64,000 nucleotides of DNA from Candidatus Eremiobacterota bacterium (GCA_031082125.1 JAVHLM010000006.1:220059-284058); one strand, 5' to 3'; shown: positions 25,926 to 34,849, numbered from the stretch's first letter. Made by a program: numbers and translations. Notes: generated by a model from the letters alone, not told the origin.

Positions 25926-27584
25926 TCACCTCTCTTTTTCAGCAAGCCACGTGCTCTTGAGGAGCTCCGCTACCTTGGTGGGCTTCTCCTTGGCAAGTTT
26001 CTCCAGCTGCTCCGTCGTGTTGATCTTGGTGTCGGGCGGGGCCGTCGAGCGTCCCACCTTGTCGCTTATGAGATCGGAAATATCGCTGGCGGTGGCACCG
26101 GGGCCCGTGGCAAGGATAAGCTTGGACTTCTCCACCTGCACACTTCTCTGACGAAGCATATAGACAAGCACGGGGATAAGAAGGAGCACCATGAATCCGC
26201 CCGTGATATAGGGCAGATAAGCAGCGTTTACCGGGCTTGGCGCCTTGGATGCCGCAACGGGGCGGGCCATCATCTCCTGGCGGATGTCATCAAATATGGC
26301 ATGGTTGAAAGGAAGGCTTGCCACCGTCACGGAGTCTCCGCGGGCATCGTCGATGCCGATGGCGTCCTTCACGACCTGCTGAATTTTTGCCACCTGCTCG
26401 GGCTTGAGGTTGTCAACCATCACGCTCGCCGTGATCCTCTCGACCCTTCCGGGAGGCGTGACGGTCCTCTTCTTCACCTGATCCGCCTTGTAGATGACGG
26501 TCTTGTCAACTTTCTTGTAATTGGCGCCGTCGCCGCCGCCTGTGGTGCCCTTGAAAGCCATCTGGGTGCCGCCGGTGGCCTTGTCACCAGGCGATGAAGT
26601 GAAGAGTTCGGTGTCAATCTTCTCCTTTTCCTTCACGACGCCCGAGGTGTTGCCGGGGCCGCCTACCTTGTAGGTCTCCGTCTCACTCGAGGAGAAGTCG
26701 AGGGTGGCGTTCACGACGACCTTTGCCTTGTTGGGGCCGAGGGTGTCATCAAGAAGGCCCTGGACCTTGCGCTGGAGCGTCTGCTCGAAGGCCACCTTCT
26801 TGTCCTGCTGCTGGGAGGTCATCACGGCGGGATCGGAGTCATTGCCGGCAATGGTGGGGTTCTCGTTCAGGATGAAGCCCTTGGTGTCAACGACCTTCAC
26901 GTTCTTGGGATCAAGCCCCTCGACAGAGAAGGCCACGAGATGGACAATGCCCTTTATCTGGCTTGTGGTGAGCCGCGCGCCGGGCTGGAGCCTCACCATC
27001 ACCGCGGCGGTGGTCTGCTTGTTCTCGTCGCCGAAGTAATCCTTGTTGGGCTTCACGATCTTGACATACGAATCGGCCACGCCCTCGATCTGGCGTATGG
27101 ACTCGGTGAGATCGGCCTCAAGAGTCATCTGGCGGTCATACTCTTTGTCGGCAGCCGTTTTGGGTGTCATGCCTCCCTCTTCGGGTGTCTTGAGAGGGCG
27201 GAGCGGCAGGCCGTAGCTTGCAAGCTGCATCTTGGCCTTGTTCCTTATTCCGGGGGGGACGAGGATCTCGACGCCGCCCTCGGCAACGGAGTAATCTATT
27301 CCCATCTCGGTGAGCTTCATGGTAATCTGCTTCACGTCGGTGGGCGACAGCTTTGTCTCGTAAAGGGGCACGAAGGCCGAGGCCTTGCTGTACACCGAGA
27401 ACGAGATAACACCCACCACGATCAGCACGATTGCCACAATGCCTATGATCTTCTGCTGCGGGGTAAGCTTGTTCAGGATATCCATCGCTTTTTGAAGAGG
27501 CGAGCCGCCGGGGCCTCCCGGGCGCGCGCCAGTGGGAAGGGGAGCGGAACCCGTCTTAAGCCCTGTCTGTATTCCCGTCGCCAT
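25926..27584 (-). CDS. fliF: Flagellar MS-ring protein FliF
   Basis: 552 aa, with transmembrane helices near residues 45-65 (IIGIVAIVLIVVGVISF) and near 460-480. The periplasmic part has the YscJ/FliF domain (FVPLYETKLSPTDVKQITMK, GVEILVPPGIRNKAKMQLAS), and the C-terminal tail binds FliG. ATG at 27584 has GAGGTG six bases upstream; the earlier GTG is that site. The start is extended by a Gly/Pro-rich stretch (PTGARPGGPGGSP). Confidence 0.96.
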   Translation of the reverse strand: MATGIQTGLKTGSAPLPTGARPGGPGGSPLQKAMDILNKLTPQQKIIGIVAIVLIVVGVISFSVYSKASAFVPLYETKLSPTDVKQITMKLTEMGIDYSVAEGGVEILVPPGIRNKAKMQLASYGLPLRPLKTPEEGGMTPKTAADKEYDRQMTLEADLTESIRQIEGVADSYVKIVKPNKDYFGDENKQTTAAVMVRLQPGARLTTSQIKGIVHLVAFSVEGLDPKNVKVVDTKGFILNENPTIAGNDSDPAVMTSQQQDKKVAFEQTLQRKVQGLLDDTLGPNKAKVVVNATLDFSSSETETYKVGGPGNTSGVVKEKEKIDTELFTSSPGDKATGGTQMAFKGTTGGGDGANYKKVDKTVIYKADQVKKRTVTPPGRVERITASVMVDNLKPEQVAKIQQVVKDAIGIDDARGDSVTVASLPFNHAIFDDIRQEMMARPVAASKAPSPVNAAYLPYITGGFMVLLLIPVLVYMLRQRSVQVEKSKLILATGPGATASDISDLISDKVGRSTAPPDTKINTTEQLEKLAKEKPTKVAELLKSTWLAEKER

Positions 27585-27644
27585 ATGAAGCACCTCTCTT
27601 TCAGATATTCGCCTTTATCGGGCGGTCTGCTTTCCTGTTTCTCT

Positions 27645-27971
27645 TTACATCTGCATCTGGAACAAGGTCGTCGTTGCAGAAGAAAGCTTTGCCGCTATCT
27701 GTGTCGTAAGCTTGAGCATTATCTCGGCTTTCATGCCGGCCACTGACAGCTTGTGTATGCTTCCCAGGTCGCCGGTGGCCACCTTGTCGCCAAGGTCCTT
27801 GGCCTTATTGAGTGTCGCGTTTGCCGTATTCATGTAATTGGCGAAAAGGTTCTCGAACTTGGAGCCTTCCTCTTCCTTTGCGAAAAGTGATTTTCCGACC
27901 TGCATCCCCGTTGACATGGGAGACATGCTGGCGGTGTTTATGGGGGCTATTCCTTCAAAAGGAACGGACAT
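27645..27971 (-). CDS. fliE: Flagellar hook-basal body protein FliE
   Basis: 108 aa. The C-terminal signature LSVAGMKAEIMLKLTTQIAA followed by KLSSATTTLFQMQM is diagnostic; FliE joins the MS ring to the rod. GGGAGGAG lies about seven bases before the ATG. It sits between flgC and fliF as in most flgBC-fliE operons. Confidence 0.95.
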   Translation of the reverse strand: MSVPFEGIAPINTASMSPMSTGMQVGKSLFAKEEEGSKFENLFANYMNTANATLNKAKDLGDKVATGDLGSIHKLSVAGMKAEIMLKLTTQIAAKLSSATTTLFQMQM

Positions 27972-28000
27972 CTCTCTCTCCTCCCTTCACGATAGAATGG

Positions 28001-28468
28001 TTATCCCTTACCCATCTGGAGTGCTTTCATCGCCATTGATTTTGCCGACTCTATGATGGTGGAGTTGGCCTCAAAGGCCCTCGTGGCCTTCATCATTTCC
28101 GTCATCTCCGTGATGATGTTGATATTGGGCATGGCTATGTAGCCTTTGTACTTCCCTTCCTTGATCGCGTCGGGATGGCTCGGGTCGTAGACGTACCTGA
28201 GGCCGTTCTCAGAGGCGTCCACCTGGAATCCTGCCACCTCGACACCGGAAGCCGGCGCGGTGGGCTCGTCATCGCCAAGGCCGCAGGGAAGAGTGAACTC
28301 GGGGGCATCCTTGGGCGTAATCACTGCCATCTTTCTCAGATAGGGAGTCCCGTCCTTGGTCTTGGTGGTGTTCACGTTCGCAATGTTGTCCGAGATGAGA
28401 TCGAGCTTGAAGCGCTCTGCAGACATCCCGGTGGCGGCAACATCCATCGCCTTGAAAAGATTATCCAT
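28001..28468 (-). CDS. flgC: Flagellar basal-body rod protein FlgC
   Basis: 155 aa. The N-terminus LFKAMDVAATGMSAERFKLD leads to the rod motif DNIANVNTTKT, and the C-terminus has YIAMPNINIITEMTEMMKAT and RAFEANSTII. Both motifs are those of proximal rod proteins. GGAGAGGAGG precedes the ATG. It follows flgB by 25 bases. Confidence 0.97.
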   Translation of the reverse strand: MDNLFKAMDVAATGMSAERFKLDLISDNIANVNTTKTKDGTPYLRKMAVITPKDAPEFTLPCGLGDDEPTAPASGVEVAGFQVDASENGLRYVYDPSHPDAIKEGKYKGYIAMPNINIITEMTEMMKATRAFEANSTIIESAKSMAMKALQMGKG

Positions 28469-28493
28469 GGGGTCTTCCTCCTCTCCTTGTCAC

Positions 28494-28895
28494 TTAACGG
28501 CCGAAGTTCTCTATGATGTACTTGAAGCCGGAATACCTTCCTGAAGCCTGCGACGTGAGGGCTTCGAATATCACGCCGTTCTTCGCGAGATCGACCATCT
28601 CCTGGTTGATGTCCACCGAGGAGCCGCTCTTCATCACTGCGGGCTGCACCTTACTCTCATCGGTGGGCATTCCCTTCACCCCCAGGTCGTCGTCGGAGAA
28701 GTCGCAGACCACCTGGAAGCCGTCCTTGTCTTCCTTGGCAGTCATACACTTCTTGAGCTCGTCCTCAAAGCAGACCTTTGAGGGAGCAAAGCCCGGGGTG
28801 TTGACGTTTGAAATGTTGTTCGCAATGACCTGCTGCCTCAAGGCGGCTACATCCATTGCTTTCTCAAAATGCGGGGTGATATTCAAAATATCCAT
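28494..28895 (-). CDS. flgB: Flagellar basal-body rod protein FlgB
   Basis: 133 aa, first gene of the flagellar run. The motif IANNISNVNTPGFAPSKVCF is typical, and the C-terminus (SSVDINQEMVDLAKNGVIFE) matches FlgB. GGGAGGG lies ten bases before the ATG. Its promoter is probably the TTAACA-17-TAATAT element at 28969-28997. Confidence 0.96.
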   Translation of the reverse strand: MDILNITPHFEKAMDVAALRQQVIANNISNVNTPGFAPSKVCFEDELKKCMTAKEDKDGFQVVCDFSDDDLGVKGMPTDESKVQPAVMKSGSSVDINQEMVDLAKNGVIFEALTSQASGRYSGFKYIIENFGR

Positions 28896-29271
28896 CTGTT
28901 TCTTACCCTCCCTATAAGAGAATATCCCTTATATGATAAGGATTTCCTGATTCAATCATACTTAACGGATATTACAGTTTTATTAGCAAAATGTTAACAA
29001 TGTGTTAACTTTTGATCCATTTCGATAATCTTTGTAACAAATTTTTCATATTTCACGGCATTTCCGGGCCTTGGCCCCTTTACTTTTCAAAATGACGTCG
29101 TGATATATTCCATAGAAGCCTGCGGGGCTTTCGCTGTGTTTGCCAGGGACTCCGGCACTCCGCGGCGATCATGCCAAGCAGGTGAAGAGACAGCATGTCC
29201 AGAACTATTATACCCCATGGGTATGACCCGTTCAAGGACTGGGGAGGAAAAAGCCCAAGGAGGTCTCATAA
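28896..29271. promoter_or_regulatory. Divergent regulatory region between flgB and the 148-aa gene
   Basis: A 376-base gene-free stretch. On the minus strand TTAACA (28997-28992), 17 bases and TAATAT (28974-28969) form a plausible flgB promoter; the -35 lies in the first of two GTTAAC palindromes (28994-28999 and 29004-29009). On the plus strand a TATTAT box lies near 29206 without a clear -35. A GGGCC-TT-GGCCC hairpin at about 29068-29080 has no assigned role. I see no open frame worth calling here. Confidence 0.5.
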
Positions 29272-29718
29272 ATGGATCCCATTGATCCGGCCAGCCTGCA
29301 GGCCAAGCCCGGCGGAATGGCTCCTCTCACCGAAGAATTCTACCTCCAGCAGAAAAAGCAGCTCAAACAGGCCAAGATGGAGACGACGGCGCCCATGGAT
29401 GCCCACGACGTCTTCTCTCTGTCACCGGAAGCAGCGACACAGCTTCCCAAGGACAAGTTTGAGAGCTTCCTGGAAACGGCGAAAAACAACATCCTGAAAA
29501 TGGATCCCAACTCCAAGAACTTTCTCCCCGACGCCACATCCCGGCTGGTGTCCTCAGCGCTCGAGCAGGAGTTCGGCGAGGGCATCATCCAGAACCCCGG
29601 CTACCCCCAGATGAAAGCGAAGCTCACCAAGCGCATCCTCAGCGATCCGAAGTACCGCGACATCATGGAAGAGTTCCTGACGCTTCTCAACCTTTCGGAG
29701 CAATCATCGAACAGGTAA
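29272..29718 (+). CDS. Soluble helical protein of unknown function
   Basis: 148 aa; AAGGAGG lies eight bases before the ATG. It has no signal peptide, membrane helix or Cys. The first 45 residues are polar and Gln/Lys rich; the rest is a compact helical domain (DKFESFLETAKNNILKMDPN, LVSSALEQEFGEGI, AKLTKRILSDPKYRDIMEEF). It is transcribed away from the flagellar operon and its 3' end overlaps the convergent M16 gene by 32 bases. I do not recognise the family. Any flagellar role is suggested only by position. Confidence 0.65.
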   Translation: MDPIDPASLQAKPGGMAPLTEEFYLQQKKQLKQAKMETTAPMDAHDVFSLSPEAATQLPKDKFESFLETAKNNILKMDPNSKNFLPDATSRLVSSALEQEFGEGIIQNPGYPQMKAKLTKRILSDPKYRDIMEEFLTLLNLSEQSSNR

Positions 29719-30946
29719 AGCGCTCCGTATCGAGGAACTTCTGCGCCACCTGCCTTATCTGCTCCCCTTTCACCCGCCTCACCCTCCGGGGATAGCGCTC
29801 CACAAAGTCATGGCCAAGGCCGGCAAGCTCGTAAAAAGCACGAAGCGATGCCTGGGAGGATTTTCTCTGCAGCGATATCTCATGGAGCCCTATCATGTAG
29901 TGCTTTACTCTCTCGACTTCCTCGGGAGAGGGCGCCTCCTCGGTGAGGGCCTTGAGCTCACGGAGAAGGCCTGCGAGAGCCCTGTCCTTCTTCTCAAGGC
30001 TGGTGAGCATGTAAGCCTTGAAGCATCCGAAGTGGCGTCGGGCCGTGTAGGTGCTGCTCACCAGGTAGGCAAGCCCCTCGATGTCCCTGAGGGTGATAAA
30101 GAGCCTGCTCCCCATGCCCGACAGCAGATAATCAAGGACCTTGAAGGGGAAATAGTCATGGGAGAGAAGGGACGGGGCGGGAAAGCCCAGGCAGAGGGCA
30201 ACCTGCCTCTTGTCGCGCTCCTCGCTCACATGCTTCATCACGCGCTCAGGGGGCATGATCCGCGGCTTCTCAAGGGAGCCGTGGTAGGTTCTGAAGCCTT
30301 TGAAGGCGTCGGCAATCTTTTTTATGGCATCGCGGGTCTTCACGTCACCCACGAGGGTGAAGACCATCCTGCCGGGCGCATAGAACCTGCGGTGCCATTG
30401 TACCACGTCCCTGCGGGTGATGTGCTTGATGGAGCCGGGCTTTCCTATGATATCAAAGCCATAGGGGCTGTTATCAAAAAGGCGCTCCTCGCAGAGGTCC
30501 ATGCAGTGGCTCAGGATATCATCCTTTTTGTTTTCAATCTCCAGGATCAGGTTGATTTTTTCCTTTTCAAGCTCCTCCTCGGGAAACCGGGGGTCCATCA
30601 GGCACTCGGCAAAAAGCTCAAGGGCATGGGAAAAATGCCGGGAGACGGCCTGCATGGACGCGCCGAAAGCCTCCTTGCCCGTAAAGGGATGGAGGGTCGC
30701 CCCCAGGTACTCTATCTCGCCAGCGATCTCCTCGGCGGTACGTTTCCTGGTGCCTTTGATCAGAAGGCGCTGCATCAGGTAGGTAATCCCCTGGTTTGAA
30801 GGATCCTCGTAAATGACGCCCCCGGGGAAATATACGCAGAAGCTCACAATGGGTGTTGAGTGGTTCTCCTGCGTCACGACGGTGCTGCCCGAGGGGGTCA
30901 TGATCTTCATTGAATCCGGAGTCGCCAATTGTATCTTTGCAGTCAT
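29687..30946 (-). CDS. M16 family peptidase homologue, catalytically inactive partner
   Basis: 419 aa with the M16 (pitrilysin/MPP) fold: VSFCVYFPGGVIYEDPSNQG, FTGKEAFGASMQAVSRHF, EKINLILEIENKKDD and a second half with FTLVGDVKTRDA. The zinc motif HxxEH is replaced by Y-L-M-Q-R at 56-60, so it cannot bind zinc in the usual way. Such proteins pair with an active M16 subunit to form a chamber, and the active one is directly upstream, overlapping by four bases (ATGA). No signal peptide is present. Confidence 0.9.
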   Translation of the reverse strand: MTAKIQLATPDSMKIMTPSGSTVVTQENHSTPIVSFCVYFPGGVIYEDPSNQGITYLMQRLLIKGTRKRTAEEIAGEIEYLGATLHPFTGKEAFGASMQAVSRHFSHALELFAECLMDPRFPEEELEKEKINLILEIENKKDDILSHCMDLCEERLFDNSPYGFDIIGKPGSIKHITRRDVVQWHRRFYAPGRMVFTLVGDVKTRDAIKKIADAFKGFRTYHGSLEKPRIMPPERVMKHVSEERDKRQVALCLGFPAPSLLSHDYFPFKVLDYLLSGMGSRLFITLRDIEGLAYLVSSTYTARRHFGCFKAYMLTSLEKKDRALAGLLRELKALTEEAPSPEEVERVKHYMIGLHEISLQRKSSQASLRAFYELAGLGHDFVERYPRRVRRVKGEQIRQVAQKFLDTERFTCSMIAPKG

Positions 30947-32259
30947 TGCAGAGCCCCTTTCACCTGGGGAGCATAGAGAACGCAGGAGCTGTTTTCCTTC
31001 ACAAGGTAGCGCTCCGCCACTCTTTTTATGTCATCCCTCGAGACGGCATAGAGCTTCTGGACATAACGGTCGGCAAGGGTGTAATCGCCGAGCATCTCAT
31101 AATAGCCGAGTTTCTTGCAGAGGCCCTCGACGGTCTCCTGGGAGAAGACATAGGAGCTCTCCACCATGTTCTTTGCCTTGGCAAGCTCATGGCCCGTGAC
31201 ACCTTCGCGGCACACCATGGCAATCTGCTTCCACAGCTCATCAATGGTGGCCTCTGTTTTCTTCTCCTCCATGGTCGCCTCCACGATAAAGAGGCCGAGA
31301 TCCCTCTCTGCGAGGATGCTTGCCCCGATGGTATTCACAAGGGCGAGCTTCTCTCTGAGGCCCTGGTGAAGCCTCGAGCTCCTCCCTTCGCCCAGAATGC
31401 TTGCGAGAAGGTCAAGGGCATAGGTGTCCTCTTCAAAAATACCTCCCACATGAAACCCTATATTGAGATGGGAGCTCCCGATATCGCCGCGGTAGTGCTC
31501 CTCTCTTGCCTCACACTGTGGAGGCTCGGGCGGTGAGGGGTTCTCAGGCACATTGAGGGGCGCCATGTCCTCAAAGGCGTCCTTTACGGCGTTGAAAGCC
31601 CTCTTCGTGTCGATATCACCTACGACCACGCATGCCATGTTATTGGGCACGTAGTGGCTCCGGTAATAATTCACCAGGTCATCGCGGGAAAGCGATGCCA
31701 CCGCTGATTCAAGCCCTGCAACGGGGCGACGGTAGCGATGCTCCTTGAAGGCAGCAGCCATGAGCTTTTCAAAACAGAACATCTCGGGCCGGTCCTCGTA
31801 CATCCTGATCTCTTCGATGATGACCTGGCTCTCCTTGGCAATTTCGCCCTCGTCAAAAAGGGTGTGCTTCGAGGCATCGGCCTGGATCTCGAGGGCGGTC
31901 TTAAAATACCTGCTCGGGAGCACAATCCAGTAACAGGTGCACTCATAGGCGGTGAAGCCGTTGATGTAGCCCCCGAGGGAATGGACCTCCTGTGCTATAC
32001 GCCCGGGAGGCCTTGTAGGGGTGCCTTTGAAAAGCATGTGCTCTACGAAGTGGGAGATACCGGCCTCGCGATCATCTTCATGGCAGGACCCCACATGGAC
32101 CCAGAGGGAAATGCAGACCACCGAGGCGGGGTACACTTCCTTTACCAGGACGGTGAGGCCGTTGCGGAGCATTTTCCTGGTGACAGGCGAGGCAAGGAGC
32201 GAGTAAGGGATCTCTTCCCTTTCGCGAGAGTCTAAATGGGGGCGGCGATGAAGCTGCAT
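30943..32259 (-). CDS. M16 family zinc peptidase, active subunit
   Basis: 438 aa. H70-F-V-E73-H74 is the inverted zinc-binding motif, with the third ligand in the IIEEIRMYEDRPE region near residue 150. The second, non-catalytic half follows, including GRSSRLHQGLREKLALV. It is probably a processing or peptide-degrading peptidase working with the inactive partner encoded next. The ATG at 32259 gives the usual M16 start (RKMLRNGLTVLVKEVYPASV); a longer frame reads back into the preceding lipoprotein gene. The ribosome site is weak (CTGGAA), suggesting coupling to that gene, which ends 26 bases upstream. Confidence 0.92.
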   Translation of the reverse strand: MQLHRRPHLDSREREEIPYSLLASPVTRKMLRNGLTVLVKEVYPASVVCISLWVHVGSCHEDDREAGISHFVEHMLFKGTPTRPPGRIAQEVHSLGGYINGFTAYECTCYWIVLPSRYFKTALEIQADASKHTLFDEGEIAKESQVIIEEIRMYEDRPEMFCFEKLMAAAFKEHRYRRPVAGLESAVASLSRDDLVNYYRSHYVPNNMACVVVGDIDTKRAFNAVKDAFEDMAPLNVPENPSPPEPPQCEAREEHYRGDIGSSHLNIGFHVGGIFEEDTYALDLLASILGEGRSSRLHQGLREKLALVNTIGASILAERDLGLFIVEATMEEKKTEATIDELWKQIAMVCREGVTGHELAKAKNMVESSYVFSQETVEGLCKKLGYYEMLGDYTLADRYVQKLYAVSRDDIKRVAERYLVKENSSCVLYAPQVKGALQ

Positions 32260-32285
32260 TTCCAGAAAATTCGCGAAGGACTTCT

Positions 32286-33506
32286 CTATTCCTTCTGGGT
32301 GCCCGAGGGATTGAATTTCATCACGCGGCACTGGGTGCTCCCCACGCACTCCGCCGTCACCACATTGAATTCGGGATCTTCCACCCAGTAGAGAAGCCCT
32401 CCCGAATATTGAAAGGTGAGGGGCGAGGTGCATGTCGTCCATGGGCCGAGGGCATTCACCGCCGGGAGGGTGATGTCGTTGACGCTCTCGTAGTAGATGC
32501 TCCCTGCGTTGGCCCTCGTCTCGTTCACTGAAAAGAAAAGCTGGCCGATATGGGGGCCAGAGAGGGCGAAGGGCCTCCAGCGTCCTGTTTCTAAAGTGTC
32601 GGCAGTGGTGACCATGGCTGCCGTGCTGAAGAGAAAGCGGTAGATACCGGTGTCCTGCTGGTAATTGGCGAAATAGACGAAATTGGTGCTGTTGTCGTAG
32701 AGGAGCGCCGTGGGATAGCGGCAGTTCTGGGAGTTGGTGTAGGCCTTGAAAGGCGCCTGGTCCTTGGCGAGCTTCACAAACCAGATAGTGGAGCCTGAGC
32801 CTGCAAGCTCCGCCACGAGGGCATTCCCGTTCCCGTCAAAGCAGAAATTGTAGGGAAAGTTGAAGCCCTGGGTGCTGTTGATGGTCTCCACCTGTGAGTC
32901 ACCCGTCGAGAAGCCTCCCTGAGGTACCTGAGAGGAGGGGATACCGGCATTGATGCGCCTCATGCGGCCGTTTGCCTGCACGAACTCCGTCCAGTAGATG
33001 CAGCCGTCGGTGTTGAACTTGATCCACACGGGATTGGTGAGGCCTTTCACGTAAGTCTCGGCAGTGCCCCACCCCTCGTTCTGCTCCGGGACCTTGAGCC
33101 TCATGACGGTGCCGACGCTTGATTTCTGGGTGAAATAGAGATAACTTGTGCCCCCTGAGGCCCCCAGGGTGAGGCTGTATGTCGAAGGGTAGCCTCCCGC
33201 CACCGTCTCCACCTTGTTCTGCGGATCACCGCTCGTTTTTATGCGGTACACGCCGCCTCCGTTCCCGATGTTCTCTGTCCAGTACGCATACTGCCCGTCG
33301 GGCGAGAGGGCAATGTCAAAGGCGTTGGTGCGGCCCGTGGCGAGGACCGTCTCAACAGGCGTCATTGAAGGGGCAGGCGAAGGGTAGGGCGTGGGCCCCC
33401 AGGCGCTCCCGCCGTTGATGTCGGCATAGAGCACGATGCCGCCGCACCCCGCGATGACAAGGAGCATGACAAGGACAAGGAAATATGAAGAAATGTTTTT
33501 TTTCAT
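32286..33506 (-). CDS. YWTD-like beta-propeller lipoprotein, diverged paralogue
   Basis: 406 aa. The signal peptide ends in the lipobox VIAGC (Cys21), then a short Pro/Ser linker. The rest shows repeated Y-W-T-E or Y-F-T-Q blade ends (YAYWTENIGNGGGVYRI, CIYWTEFVQANGRMRRI, LLYWVEDPEFNV), as in LDL-receptor/NHL type six-bladed propellers. The second copy of such genes lies upstream in the same orientation, but this one differs at many positions. It may bind an extracellular ligand or partner. GGGAGG precedes the ATG. It ends 26 bases before the M16 peptidase gene. Confidence 0.82.
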   Translation of the reverse strand: MKKNISSYFLVLVMLLVIAGCGGIVLYADINGGSAWGPTPYPSPAPSMTPVETVLATGRTNAFDIALSPDGQYAYWTENIGNGGGVYRIKTSGDPQNKVETVAGGYPSTYSLTLGASGGTSYLYFTQKSSVGTVMRLKVPEQNEGWGTAETYVKGLTNPVWIKFNTDGCIYWTEFVQANGRMRRINAGIPSSQVPQGGFSTGDSQVETINSTQGFNFPYNFCFDGNGNALVAELAGSGSTIWFVKLAKDQAPFKAYTNSQNCRYPTALLYDNSTNFVYFANYQQDTGIYRFLFSTAAMVTTADTLETGRWRPFALSGPHIGQLFFSVNETRANAGSIYYESVNDITLPAVNALGPWTTCTSPLTFQYSGGLLYWVEDPEFNVVTAECVGSTQCRVMKFNPSGTQKE

Positions 33507-33549
33507 GGCCTGGCCTCCCCGCCGACATGCTTTCTCTCACTTCCCAACG

Positions 33550-33578
33550 AAAAGAGAGCAGGTTGCCCTGCCCTCTCT
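33550..33578 (-). terminator. Terminator after the middle propeller gene
   Basis: Minus strand: AGAGAGGGCAGG pairs with CCTGCTCTCT (two-base bulge) and TTTT follows. It lies about 20 bases past the stop codon at 33599. Confidence 0.6.
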
Positions 33579-33598
33579 GTCAGCTTTCAAAGGTTTTC

Positions 33599-34849
33599 TT
33601 ACTTGCCTGTCGGGTCATATTTCATCACGCGGCAGTTGCTGCTTCCCGTGCATGTCGCCGTCGTCGTGTTGAAGTCCGGGTCCTCCGTCCAGTAATACTT
33701 GCCGGCCGATATCACAAACTGCAGAGGCGACGTGGCCGTCGTGTTGCTCCCCAGCACGTTCACCGCCGCGTCGGTAATCTTGCTGACATCCTCGGAATAA
33801 ATGCTCCCCGCGTTTGCCCGCGTCTCGTTCACTGAAAAATATACCTTTCCCGCAGAAGGGCCAAACAGGTAGAACGCGCGCCAGCGACCCGTCTCCACCG
33901 TGGCTTCAGGCGTCGTCACCGTTTCGTATACTCCCGACGTCTGCTTGATCTTGAAGCGGTACACCCCCGTGTCGGCCTGGTAGTTGGCGTAATACACGTA
34001 ATTGTTGGAGTTGTCATAGGCAAGGCCCGTGGGGTAGCGGCAGGTCTGGGCATCGGTGAAGATCTTCGACGGCGTCGAGTCCTTCGTCATCCCCGTGATC
34101 CAGATGTTGGAGCCTGAGCCCGCAAGCTCGGCAATGATAGCGTTGTTGGTGGTGGAATCCAGGATGAAGCGGTAGGGATAGTTGAATCCCTGGGAGCTGT
34201 TGATGGTCTCCACCTCTGTGCTGGCCGTCGTATAGCCCCCCGTCGGTATCTGCTGCGTCGTGTAGCTTGACTGGATGCGGCGGAAGCGGCCGTTCGCCTG
34301 CACAAACTCCGTCCAGTAGATAATCCCGTTCGACTCGCGGACCCACGCAGGGTTCGTAAGACCGCTCACATAGGTCTCGGCGGTGCCCCACGATCCCCCC
34401 GTCGTCGTGGGAATCTTGAGGCGCATGATGGTGCCCTGCCCCGTGCCCACGAACTGCGAGTAATACAGGTAGCCTGCAGACGATACACAGATCGAGTAGG
34501 CATTGGCGCCTGACGTGCCCGTAGCAAGCGCCTGAGGCGTCGTCGTGGTGCCGTCGGTCTTGGCAGCGTACACGCCGCCCGAGCCGCCGGTCTGGGTCCA
34601 GTACACATACGTGTTGTCCGATGACAGAGCCAGGTCAAAGGCATTGGTGAGGCCCTGGGCGAGGGTGGTCTCCTTGCCCGTGCTGGGCGAGCCAGTCGGA
34701 TTCGGCGATGGATTGGGAGAGCCGCTCACCGAGGGGCTCGGCGAAGAGGAGCTTGATGAGCCGCTGTTGCATCCCTCCGTCAGGAAAAGCGCGATCATGA
34801 AGAGCACGAGAAAGATGACCGCTCCTAAGGTGAAATAAGATTTTTTCAT
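33599..34849 (-). CDS. YWTD-like beta-propeller lipoprotein, tandem copy 1
   Basis: 416 aa. The lipobox is LTEGC with Cys27, followed by a Ser/Pro/Gly linker of about 45 residues (SSSSSSPSPSVSGSPNPSPN). The propeller from about residue 60 to the end is almost identical to that of the gene at 35012-36289 at both protein and DNA level. Blade ends include YVYWTQTGGSGGVY, IIYWTEFVQANGRF, YVYYANYQADTGVY and YYWTEDPDFNTTT. It is predicted to face the cell exterior or periplasm. AAGGAGGG precedes the ATG. Each copy has its own terminator, so they are separate units. Confidence 0.82.
   Translation of the reverse strand: MKKSYFTLGAVIFLVLFMIALFLTEGCNSGSSSSSSPSPSVSGSPNPSPNPTGSPSTGKETTLAQGLTNAFDLALSSDNTYVYWTQTGGSGGVYAAKTDGTTTTPQALATGTSGANAYSICVSSAGYLYYSQFVGTGQGTIMRLKIPTTTGGSWGTAETYVSGLTNPAWVRESNGIIYWTEFVQANGRFRRIQSSYTTQQIPTGGYTTASTEVETINSSQGFNYPYRFILDSTTNNAIIAELAGSGSNIWITGMTKDSTPSKIFTDAQTCRYPTGLAYDNSNNYVYYANYQADTGVYRFKIKQTSGVYETVTTPEATVETGRWRAFYLFGPSAGKVYFSVNETRANAGSIYSEDVSKITDAAVNVLGSNTTATSPLQFVISAGKYYWTEDPDFNTTTATCTGSSNCRVMKYDPTGK
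33664..34636. repeat. Near-identical 1-kb repeat, copy 1
   Basis: This stretch matches 35077-36049 with a constant offset of 1413 bases. In the parts compared by eye there is no difference inside the block. Differences appear at both ends (one base near 33658, several after 34637). It covers the propeller domain but not the lipoprotein anchor. Confidence 0.85.

Noticed and set aside
25926..25948. A GTG at the fliF stop as an alternative fliG start
   Set aside because: It is in a different frame and gives a 30-codon peptide unlike FliG; only the ATT is in frame with the conserved N-terminus.
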